From Chloroflexota bacterium (GTDB lineage: Bacteria > Chloroflexota > Anaerolineae > Aggregatilineales > Phototrophicaceae), in assembly GCA_010092805.1 (NCBI GenBank), contig JAADYY010000462.1, positions 1-6,786 on the forward strand: DNA of 6,786 bases, read 5' to 3'. Positions within the stretch are counted from its first letter, which is position 1; each line of letters starts with the position of its first letter. Position numbers and translations under genes: made by a program. Below, piece after piece: positions 1-5,340 of the stretch. The notes under the pieces are model-generated. The model was not told the origin of the DNA, searched no databases, and saw nothing but the letters and a program-made list of their open reading frames with translations.

Positions 1-1
1 C

Positions 2-3000
2 CGCCTGGATGTCAACGCGCGGCGGCTGACACCGTTGGTCGCCGCTGGTGACGCCCCTGACATCGATCTGCGCGATGATCGGCTGCTCACACGGGCGACC
101 ATCACCAACCAGGTCATTGAAGGCACGGAAGATGGTGCGCACGCGGTCGCCTTCCCGATGATGCGCGGGGAGGTCGTGTGGGGCGCGGTCGAACTGCGGC
201 GCGCACAGGCATTCTCTGATGCCGAAATGGATCAGATTAAGCTGCTCACCGAGTTGATCAAGCTGGCGTTGATCGAATTCGATGCCACCGAAACCATCGA
301 TGTGCCGCCGGCAGTCGCCTACACACCACCTGCCGATCCAGTCGCGCCGCCGGCACCTGAGCCGCTGGCGGTGCCGCCCATCCCGCCGGAACCCGATCCG
401 CAGCAGTACGTCAGCGACTCGGTGAGCGACGACATCTACTGGCCGGAACTCGATGAGTTCGCGCGCGCCGACGATGCCTTCGCTGATGCAGCGGCTGACA
501 CTCCCCCCCCAGGCGATCCGCCGGCCCCGCGCACACCCACCGCGTATCCAGATGGGATCGACTGGCCGCCGATGGATCAACCGCTGGATCAGCAGGCAGA
601 TCCATCACAGGCAGATCCATCAATGGATCTGGCAATGGATCTGGCAATGGATCTGGCAATGGATCTGGGGGCCGCTCCTGCGGAGCAGCCCGTTCAGCCA
701 TTCCCACAGATTGATCCGCTGGAAACGCTCCAGGTGTCGCCCTACCAGCCCAGCGCAATCGATGATGCGTTCGGCTGGCCGGAGATGGACAGCCCAGCAG
801 CCTTCAACGATCAAGGCGGGGGCACGCCAACGCCATCTGGTGACGAGGCACCCGCCGTGCTGCCCATGGATGAGGCGGATTGGCCGCCCATCGACGAATA
901 CGATACGCCCACTCCCCCGCCCGACTCGGCGATTAGCCCGGTTGATTGGCCGGAACTGCCGGGCGACATGAACCCGATGGACGTGGTGATGGCGAACTAT
1001 CCAACCACCCCGGAGGACAGCCAGATCCTTGATGTGCTCTCGCTGATGCCAGACGCACCCAGCGATGTCAGTGGCAGCGCGCCGCCCACCGCTGAGCCGT
1101 CGGCGTGGGGGCCGCCCAACCCCACCCCGGACCCGGTTTACGACACACCATCGGCTGTGGACGCTGCGGCACCGCCCACCGATCAACCCGTCAGCGCGGC
1201 ACGCGCGGATTTCGTGTGGCCGGAACTGTCGTCGTTTGGGGCGCAAACCATCGATGCCCGTGATGAAATGTTTGATTGGGGGGGGCCGCCCGCCGCAGAA
1301 CCCGACGCCGCGCCGCTCAGCGAGGCGGATATGCAGTCTGCTGCGGCCATCTTCTGGCCGTCGCTCGATGATGAATACAGCCACGAAGCAGCACGGCACA
1401 GCACCGCCAAACGCGATCTCTCTGAGGTGCAAGCGCAGCGGCTCGAACTCGAAGCCCAACTGCAAGAGACGCGCGCTACTCGTCAGGCGCTCAGCGATGA
1501 ACTGGCCGAACTCGAAGACCAACGCATCCAGTATCAAGCGCTGATCGATGAACGGCAGGCGACCATCGCCGAACTGCAAACCCAGATCACCGCGCTGGAC
1601 GCAGATCGCGCAACCCTCGACACGCAAATCGCGGATGCCCGCGCCGCCGTCACCGAACTGACGCAAGCGCTTGATGTAGAAACCGCCGCGCGCGACGGTG
1701 CCGATGAACGCCTCGCCGTCGAGCAGAACGAACGCCTGGCCATCGAACAAGCGATCCTCGCCGAACTTGAGACGCGCATCGCCGAAGAGCAGGCGCGCCA
1801 GCGCGCGTTGGTCACGCAGCTTGAGGCTGAACACGCCGCCATCGCTGACGCCGAAGCGCAGATCGCTGAGGCGAGCGACCGCCGCACCAGCGCCAACGAC
1901 CAATTGACGACCGCCCAGCAAACGCTGGCCGGCATCGAGCGCGACGTTGAGACGCTCGAACAGCAGATTGAGCACGCCAACGCCGACAAAGCTGCCGCCG
2001 ATACCGAATTGACCGCCGTCCGCGCGTCGATCAACGAACTCAATCAGGCGCTGGAAGCCGAATTGGCCGCCTGCAGCCAGCTCGATGCGCAGATGGCTGA
2101 CGCCCGGCAGCGCCACAACGAACTCGAGGAAGCCGTCCGCAGCGAGGCGGCAGCGCGTGAAGCGTTGGAAGCGCGGCTGGCACAAGAGCAGCACAAACGC
2201 AGCGAACTCGAAGCGCAGATCGAGCGCGAACCGCAGATGCGCGCAGAGGCCGAAGGGCTGGTGGCTGCTCAGCACGGTGCGCGCAGCGAACTCGAGCAGC
2301 AGCTCGCCGACGAGCGGCAGCGTCACGCCAAAGCGCGCGCGCAGGTCGAAATTGAGCGCAACGCGCGCCTGGAAGCGGAGCGCAAACTCGCGGCGGAGCA
2401 GGCCGCCCGCACCGAAGCCGAATTCGCCGCCGTCACCGCCGTCAGTGCGACGGCGGGCCTGCCCTCCGGGTCATTCCTGCGCGATGTGCGCTTGTTCGCC
2501 ACACGCATCCGTGAGCGCATCCACCGCCTGAAGACAACCGGCCCCACCCTGAACACCTCACAGCACCGCCTCGTCGATCAAGTGGTGAACGAGACGACGA
2601 CCGTCATCGAGATTCTCAGCGAGATCGCGCTGATTGTGCAGTTGGATGTGCGCAAGCACCGCGTCGCGGATGTGGGGCGTGTGTTGCAGGAGGTGCTCAA
2701 CAACGTTTACCAGCAGGCGGCGCAGCGGCAGGTGATTTTGCAGTTGGGCGAAGTCGCGCCGGATGTTGCCGTGCGCGGTGATCAGGAGGCCTTGCAGCGG
2801 GCCATCCACAATATCGCCCTCAGCGCGGTCTATATGTCGCTGCCCCAGCAAACTGTCCGGCTGGCGTTGGCGCAGCGCGACTCGAATGCGGTGATCACGG
2901 TCAACTTCCGTTCCAACGACGAACTGACCAGCAAACTGGAAACCTTCATGCTCCACTTTGATCGCGGTGTGCCGCGACGCAGCGCGCTGGCGCTGGCGCG

Positions 3001-3100
3001 GACGATCATTGTGCATCATCAGGGCAGCCTCGTCGGGCGGGTGCTGGATGACGCGGCCAACGCTGAATTCGTGGTCACTGTGCCCTTGCTTGCGGAGTGA
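2..3100 (+). CDS. GAF / WP-motif linker / coiled-coil / pseudo-histidine-kinase protein (5' partial)
   Basis: The frame is open from the window's left edge, so the start lies upstream; residues here are counted from the first in-window TTG at 35. Residues 1-95 match the C-terminal half of a GAF sensor domain (AFPMMRGEVVWGAVELRR, then FSDAEMDQIKLL). Residues 96-445 form a low-complexity Pro/Asp/Ala linker with seven WP motifs. Residues 450-800 are heptad-rich coiled coil. Residues 813-1021 resemble a histidine kinase core: FLRDVRLF occupies the H-box position but has Leu820 where the phospho-acceptor His should be, a second DHp-like helix follows, then an N-box-like IHNI with Asn926. No DxGxG-type G boxes are visible. 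It is therefore probably a scaffold or pseudokinase rather than an active kinase. No signal peptide or membrane segment is visible. Its stop is 6 bases before the GTPase gene, whose ribosome-binding site it contains, which implies coupled expression. No family name is recognised. Confidence 0.85.
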   Translation, partial: RLDVNARRLTPLVAAGDAPDIDLRDDRLLTRATITNQVIEGTEDGAHAVAFPMMRGEVVWGAVELRRAQAFSDAEMDQIKLLTELIKLALIEFDATETIDVPPAVAYTPPADPVAPPAPEPLAVPPIPPEPDPQQYVSDSVSDDIYWPELDEFARADDAFADAAADTPPPGDPPAPRTPTAYPDGIDWPPMDQPLDQQADPSQADPSMDLAMDLAMDLAMDLGAAPAEQPVQPFPQIDPLETLQVSPYQPSAIDDAFGWPEMDSPAAFNDQGGGTPTPSGDEAPAVLPMDEADWPPIDEYDTPTPPPDSAISPVDWPELPGDMNPMDVVMANYPTTPEDSQILDVLSLMPDAPSDVSGSAPPTAEPSAWGPPNPTPDPVYDTPSAVDAAAPPTDQPVSAARADFVWPELSSFGAQTIDARDEMFDWGGPPAAEPDAAPLSEADMQSAAAIFWPSLDDEYSHEAARHSTAKRDLSEVQAQRLELEAQLQETRATRQALSDELAELEDQRIQYQALIDERQATIAELQTQITALDADRATLDTQIADARAAVTELTQALDVETAARDGADERLAVEQNERLAIEQAILAELETRIAEEQARQRALVTQLEAEHAAIADAEAQIAEASDRRTSANDQLTTAQQTLAGIERDVETLEQQIEHANADKAAADTELTAVRASINELNQALEAELAACSQLDAQMADARQRHNELEEAVRSEAAAREALEARLAQEQHKRSELEAQIEREPQMRAEAEGLVAAQHGARSELEQQLADERQRHAKARAQVEIERNARLEAERKLAAEQAARTEAEFAAVTAVSATAGLPSGSFLRDVRLFATRIRERIHRLKTTGPTLNTSQHRLVDQVVNETTTVIEILSEIALIVQLDVRKHRVADVGRVLQEVLNNVYQQAAQRQVILQLGEVAPDVAVRGDQEALQRAIHNIALSAVYMSLPQQTVRLALAQRDSNAVITVNFRSNDELTSKLETFMLHFDRGVPRRSALALARTIIVHHQGSLVGRVLDDAANAEFVVTVPLLAE
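593..669 (+). repeat. Two tandem repeats forming a mutual inverted repeat inside the linker
   Basis: Two perfect 15-bp copies of caggcagatccatca (593-607, 608-622) are followed directly by four copies of a 12-bp unit, atggatctggca (623-634, 635-646, 647-658, and a diverged fourth at 659-669). They encode QADPS twice and then MDLA repeated. The core cagatccat of the first array is the reverse complement of atggatctg in the second, so the two arrays can pair as a hairpin. All units are multiples of 3, so changes in copy number keep the reading frame. Confidence 0.9.
2030..2407 (+). repeat. Nine tandem 42-bp (14-residue) coiled-coil units
   Basis: The coiled coil of the large protein resolves into nine consecutive 14-residue (double-heptad) units beginning at residues 666, 680, 694, 708, 722, 736, 750, 764 and 778. 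The consensus is roughly R-x-E-L-E-x-Q-L-A-x-E-x-x-A, for example REALEARLAQEQHK and RSELEQQLADERQR. The repeat is visible at the protein level, and the DNA copies have diverged. Similar but less regular 14-residue phasing continues upstream around 1685-1820. It indicates a long regular rod grown by unit duplication. Confidence 0.7.
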
Positions 3101-3106
3101 GCGACG

Positions 3107-3724
3107 ATGTATGTGAACGTGCAGCAGCGTTTGATCGGCTTCAAGATTGTGTATTATGGCCCGGCAATGGGCGGGAAAACGTCGAACGTCCGCCACATCG
3201 CCCGCGTCGCAGAGCGCGTTTCCGGCGATCTGCTGTCGCTGGCCACGCGCGGCGAGCGCACGCTGTATTTCGATATGCTGCACCTCAGCTTTGGCGACCT
3301 GGGGGGGTATAAGACGTATTTCAACCTGTATACCACCCCTGGGCAAACCGTCTACATGGCGTCGCGGCGGCTGGTGCTGCAAGGCGCGGATGCCATCGTC
3401 TTCGTGATGGATTCGCAGCAAACCCGGCTGCGCGATAATGTCCAGTCCTGGTATTCGATGGAACGGCAGCTGCTGGAACTGAACACAAGTAAGTACAAGC
3501 TGCCGATCATCATTCAGCTCAACAAGCGTGATATGCCGTACATCGCGCCAGCGGCGCAGCTGCTCGGCAGCATCCACGCAGAAACCCTGCCATACATCGA
3601 GGCCAACGCCGAACAGGGTCTCGGCGTCTTCGCCACCCTCGATTGGGTGATCAAGAGTCTTATCGAGAAAGCCAGCGCCGAATTTCAGGCCAACCGCGCC
3701 CTGGATTCGGCGGTCGAAACGTGA
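3107..3724 (+). CDS. MglA-type small Ras-like GTPase
   Basis: A 205-residue cytoplasmic GTPase of the bacterial MglA family, whose members act as GTP-dependent switches for cell polarity and protein placement. The P-loop GPAMGGKT is at residues 18-25, after FKIVYY. The switch-2 motif is TTPGQ (76-80), with the Pro-Gly-Gln typical of MglA in place of the Ras DxxG. The G4 motif NKRD is at 139-142. Gln80 and Arg51 (in LATRGERT) lie where MglA proteins carry their intrinsic catalytic Gln and Arg finger, so hydrolysis looks intact. Length is normal for the family. The ATG is preceded at 9 bases by GGAG (3094-3097), which lies inside the end of the upstream gene and suggests translational coupling. 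MglA normally needs a Roadblock/LC7 regulator (MglB); none is in the window. A long coiled-coil protein with a kinase-like core next to an MglA-type GTPase recalls actinobacterial conservons. A link to the gas vesicles downstream is inference. Confidence 0.93.
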   Translation: MYVNVQQRLIGFKIVYYGPAMGGKTSNVRHIARVAERVSGDLLSLATRGERTLYFDMLHLSFGDLGGYKTYFNLYTTPGQTVYMASRRLVLQGADAIVFVMDSQQTRLRDNVQSWYSMERQLLELNTSKYKLPIIIQLNKRDMPYIAPAAQLLGSIHAETLPYIEANAEQGLGVFATLDWVIKSLIEKASAEFQANRALDSAVET

Positions 3725-3792
3725 TCGTCCACCTGAGGCGCTCGTGCAGGCTGCGGCGCGGCCCCAGCCGACGCGGTTGGCGCGCTTGTCGC

Positions 3793-3810
3793 ACGTTAGA
3801 ATTACGTTAG
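3793..3810 (+). repeat. 7-bp direct repeat acgttag at 11-bp phase upstream of gvpA
   Basis: Two perfect copies of acgttag (3793-3799, 3804-3810) start 11 bp apart, about one helical turn. They sit in the most AT-rich stretch of the otherwise GC-rich gap between the GTPase gene and gvpA. A -10-like TAGAAT (3797-3802) overlaps the first copy. No well-spaced -35 is visible: TTGGCG at 3777 is only 14 bp away. This is a possible regulator-binding site; it may also be chance. Confidence 0.3.
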
Positions 3811-3820
3811 CTTTTTCAGA

Positions 3821-3893
3821 TTTGGGCACCAAACGGGCTTTGCCCCGTCCAAAGTTCCCCCACGCCTCTATCGCGTGTCCAATCCAGGGGAAC
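3821..3893 (+). other. Cluster of inverted repeats; possible structured leader of gvpA or 3' end of the upstream operon
   Basis: The 307-base gap 3725-4031 has no credible gene but holds consecutive perfect inverted repeats. They are tttgg/ccaaa (3821-3825 with 3829-3833, or alternatively with 3849-3853), acggg/cccgt (3833-3837 with 3844-3848, 6-base loop), gttcccc/ggggaac (3854-3860 with 3887-3893) and, nested within the last, cacgc/gcgtg (3861-3865 with 3873-3877, 7-base loop). The last two stack into a 12-bp stem with a 9-base bulge on the 3' side. The tttgg arm has two possible partners, so two folds compete. No T-tract follows, so a plain intrinsic terminator is unlikely. No convincing sigma-70 or sigma-54 promoter was found in the rest of the gap. 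Confidence 0.4.
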
Positions 3894-4018
3894 ACGTCTG
3901 CGTGATGACGGCACCGGGTCACACCTTGGTTTTCCTGGCCCTCTCCGACCGTCAGGCGCAGACACGGGTTCGGGTATGCCCGCCGAAATACTCATTTTTT
4001 GATGGCTTGCCATGAACG

Positions 4019-4024
4019 AAGGAG
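4019..4024 (+). promoter_or_regulatory. Ribosome-binding site that decides the gvpA start
   Basis: AAGGAG lies 7 bases before the ATG at 4032. An in-frame TTG (3999) and an out-of-frame ATG (4012) lie further upstream, but the MAVEKS start at 4032 is both the conserved GvpA N-terminus and the one with proper Shine-Dalgarno spacing. An interrupted palindrome, atggc-tt-gccat (4002-4013), lies just upstream. Confidence 0.85.
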
Positions 4025-4031
4025 TAGAGAG

Positions 4032-4250
4032 ATGGCAGTCGAAAAGTCGATGGGTTCTTCCAGCCTCGCTGAGGTCGTTGACCGCATTCTCGATAAGGGT
4101 ATTGTGGTTGATGCGTGGGCGCGTGTCTCACTGGTCGGCATTGAGTTGCTGTCGGTGGAAGCGCGTATTGTTGTTGCGTCGGTGGATACGTACCTCCGCT
4201 ACGCTGAAGCGATTGGTCTGACTGCGAACGTTGCGACTCCGCCCGCGTAA
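4032..4250 (+). CDS. gvpA: Gas vesicle major structural protein GvpA
   Basis: A 72-residue protein, the usual GvpA length. GvpA is the small hydrophobic subunit that assembles into the ribs of the gas-filled protein shell used for buoyancy. The sequence follows the family almost residue by residue: MAVEKS start, SSLAEVVDRILDKGIVVDAW (residues 10-29, first helix and turn), RVSLVGIELLSVEARIVVAS (31-50, the beta hairpin and second amphipathic helix), then VDTYLRYAEAIGLT. Only the short ATPPA tail is variable. Codon use differs from the neighbours: all five Ile codons are att, and gtt, ggt and gcg are favoured where the flanking genes prefer atc and gcc. This fits a very highly expressed gene, or separate ancestry. 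It is preceded by a 307-base gap and followed by a strong hairpin, so it may have its own abundant short transcript. It is the first gvp gene visible here. Confidence 0.98.
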   Translation: MAVEKSMGSSSLAEVVDRILDKGIVVDAWARVSLVGIELLSVEARIVVASVDTYLRYAEAIGLTANVATPPA

Positions 4251-4274
4251 TGCAGCCAGCACCAATCGGGTCAG

Positions 4275-4300
4275 GTGTCTGCTTGGCAGCAAGCAGGCAC
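4275..4300 (+). promoter_or_regulatory. Strong intercistronic hairpin after gvpA
   Basis: An 11-bp stem (4275-4285 paired with 4290-4300) closes on a 4-base loop, gcag. All pairs are Watson-Crick except one G-U (4278/4297). It starts 24 bases after the gvpA stop. The following bases, ttgatcc, contain no U-tract, so it is a poor intrinsic terminator. It better fits an mRNA-stabilising or partly terminating element that keeps gvpA message above that of the downstream genes, as is known for the gvpA-gvpC junction of cyanobacteria. Confidence 0.65.
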
Positions 4301-4361
4301 TTGATCCACTGCGGTGCCTTGACAGCGCCCTGAAGAGCCACCAGACCCAGCCTTGATCGCT

Positions 4362-4413
4362 CTAGATCATGTTGACTGGCAGCCTGTGAACGGGCTAGAT
4401 CGAAGCCATCTAG
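4362..4413 (+). promoter_or_regulatory. Three CTAGAT boxes in the leader of the gvpC-position gene
   Basis: CTAGATC occurs at 4362-4368 and 4395-4401 as direct repeats 33 bp apart, about three helical turns. The inverse, ATCTAG, is at 4408-4413. The last two form a perfect 6-bp inverted repeat around a 7-base loop (4395-4413), ending 18 bases before the start codon. By eye these are the only CTAG tetramers in the window. This could be an operator or a leader hairpin acting on the downstream gene; the function is inferred only. Confidence 0.35.
4372..4401 (+). promoter_or_regulatory. Weak candidate promoter between gvpA and the downstream genes
   Basis: A -35-like TTGACT (4372-4377) is followed after 18 bp by a -10-like TAGATC (4396-4401). 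The -35 is close to consensus, but the -10 is poor. If it is real, its -10 overlaps the second CTAGAT box. A perfect TTGACA at 4319-4324 has no usable -10 at 16-18 bp and is not called. Confidence 0.2.
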
Positions 4414-4431
4414 GAGTAGGAAGTAATAATA

Positions 4432-5253
4432 ATGAGCGACCAACCCGCAACCGACCGCCAGCCTGTCCGTGTGCTGCTGGCCGAAACCCAAACCCAGCTC
4501 AACGACGTGCGGCAGGAGCGCCAGCATAAAGCTGAAGCGCTGCTGCGCGAATTGGCCGAGTCGACTCTGCGGCGCACCGACATCGAAGCCCAGCGCCGTG
4601 CCGCCGCCTCAGAAGAGGCTCAGGCGCGCCGTGCTGGGCGCGATGCCGTGCGCACTGAGCTGTTCGCGCGCCTGCAATCCGATTCAGATGCGCTGCAAAC
4701 CGATGTCGAAGCGCTGTTTCAGGATCTGCAAGCGGCGCGTGCCCAACGCCAACAGTGGATCATCAGGCTGAGCGACGAAGTCCGCCACCAGCTTGACGCC
4801 GACATGGCCGACCTCCACGTGCAGATCAAGGCCCTGCGCGCGGAGTTGGCAGCAGCCCATGCAGAACGCCAGCAGGCCGGCGACGGGCGGCGTCAGTACG
4901 AGCAGTCGCGCCGGGTCGCAGCGCTGAACGCGGCCAGCCGCCGCCGTGAGGAACTGCAGGCGATGTTCGACGCGCTGCGCGCCCGCCTCGATGTCGATAT
5001 GTGGATGCTGCGCGCGGGCACCAGCGAAACGCCCGACGCCGAACCCTTCCCCGGCGCGAACAATCCACCCACCGAACAGCCGGCCCGCACGCCAACCAAA
5101 CGCCGCTCAACACGGCGCGCGACGGCGAGCAAATCATCGGCCAGCGCCGAACCCGAAGCGACCGCCACCACCAGCGGCGATGTGGTATGGCCGTCGGACG
5201 ATGACGGTGAAAATTGGCCCACACCGGACGATACAGCCAGCGATCAATCGTGA
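4432..5253 (+). CDS. Coiled-coil protein in the gvpC position (GvpC-like candidate)
   Basis: A 273-residue protein not recognised by strict family motifs. It lies between gvpA and gvpN, where cyanobacteria carry gvpC, whose product clamps the outside of the vesicle. Residues 15-195 are charged alpha-helix rich in Ala, Arg, Gln and Glu. Within this, residues 81-108 and 121-148 align at a fixed 40-residue offset with about 12 of 28 identities (shared ALxxxLxAAxAxRQQ core). A related LDxDMxxL module recurs at 121-128 and 186-193. Classical GvpC has 33-residue repeats, so a homologous or analogous wall protein is plausible but unproven. Residues 200-250 are a Pro/Thr/Ser linker with a basic KRRSTRR patch (223-229). 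The acidic tail carries two WP motifs, Trp253 and Trp262, as in the linker of the upstream pseudokinase-like protein. AGGAAG stands 8 bases before the ATG. There is no signal peptide or membrane segment. It could instead be an assembly or positioning adaptor. Confidence 0.9.
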   Translation: MSDQPATDRQPVRVLLAETQTQLNDVRQERQHKAEALLRELAESTLRRTDIEAQRRAAASEEAQARRAGRDAVRTELFARLQSDSDALQTDVEALFQDLQAARAQRQQWIIRLSDEVRHQLDADMADLHVQIKALRAELAAAHAERQQAGDGRRQYEQSRRVAALNAASRRREELQAMFDALRARLDVDMWMLRAGTSETPDAEPFPGANNPPTEQPARTPTKRRSTRRATASKSSASAEPEATATTSGDVVWPSDDDGENWPTPDDTASDQS

Positions 5254-5340
5254 TTGGTGGATCGGATCGTCGGGCTGCGGCGCGACCCACACCGCGCATC
5301 GCGCCAATCACAAGGGGAGCCGTTTAGGGAGATCCGCCTG

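Noticed and set aside
620..2326. Long minus-strand open frame (568 residues) opposite the coiled-coil gene
   Set aside because: It lies entirely antisense to a gene with clear domain structure. Its Arg/Gly/Leu-rich composition is what GC-rich repeat coding gives in the reverse frame, and it contains the mirror of the repeat array (QIHC units).
3761..3816. Possible intrinsic terminator after the GTPase gene
   Set aside because: The gccgac/gttggc stem (6 bp with a wobble) is not followed by a T-tract, and the T5 run at 3812-3816 has no adjacent stable stem.
2558..3922. Minus-strand open frame of 454 residues covering the GTPase gene
   Set aside because: It is antisense to the kinase-like core and to the MglA-type GTPase, whose motifs are unmistakable; it has no recognisable motif.
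3999..4031. N-terminal extension of gvpA from TTG 3999
   Set aside because: The conserved GvpA start MAVEKS is at 4032 with AAGGAG 7 bases upstream.
4012..4221. Upstream ATG and 69-codon frame overlapping gvpA
   Set aside because: It is out of frame with gvpA, has no ribosome-binding site of its own, and its Trp/Arg/Ser-rich product has no protein-like pattern.
4319..4324. Perfect -35 hexamer TTGACA
   Set aside because: No -10-like sequence is found 16-18 bp downstream.
3952..4527. Minus-strand open frame across gvpA
   Set aside because: It is antisense to the highly conserved gvpA and to the hairpin spacer, and shows no motif.
5254..5340. N-terminal extension of gvpN from TTG 5254
   Set aside because: ATG 5341 has a good AGGGAG; the extension is Arg/His-rich with no domain and overlaps an ordinary spacer.
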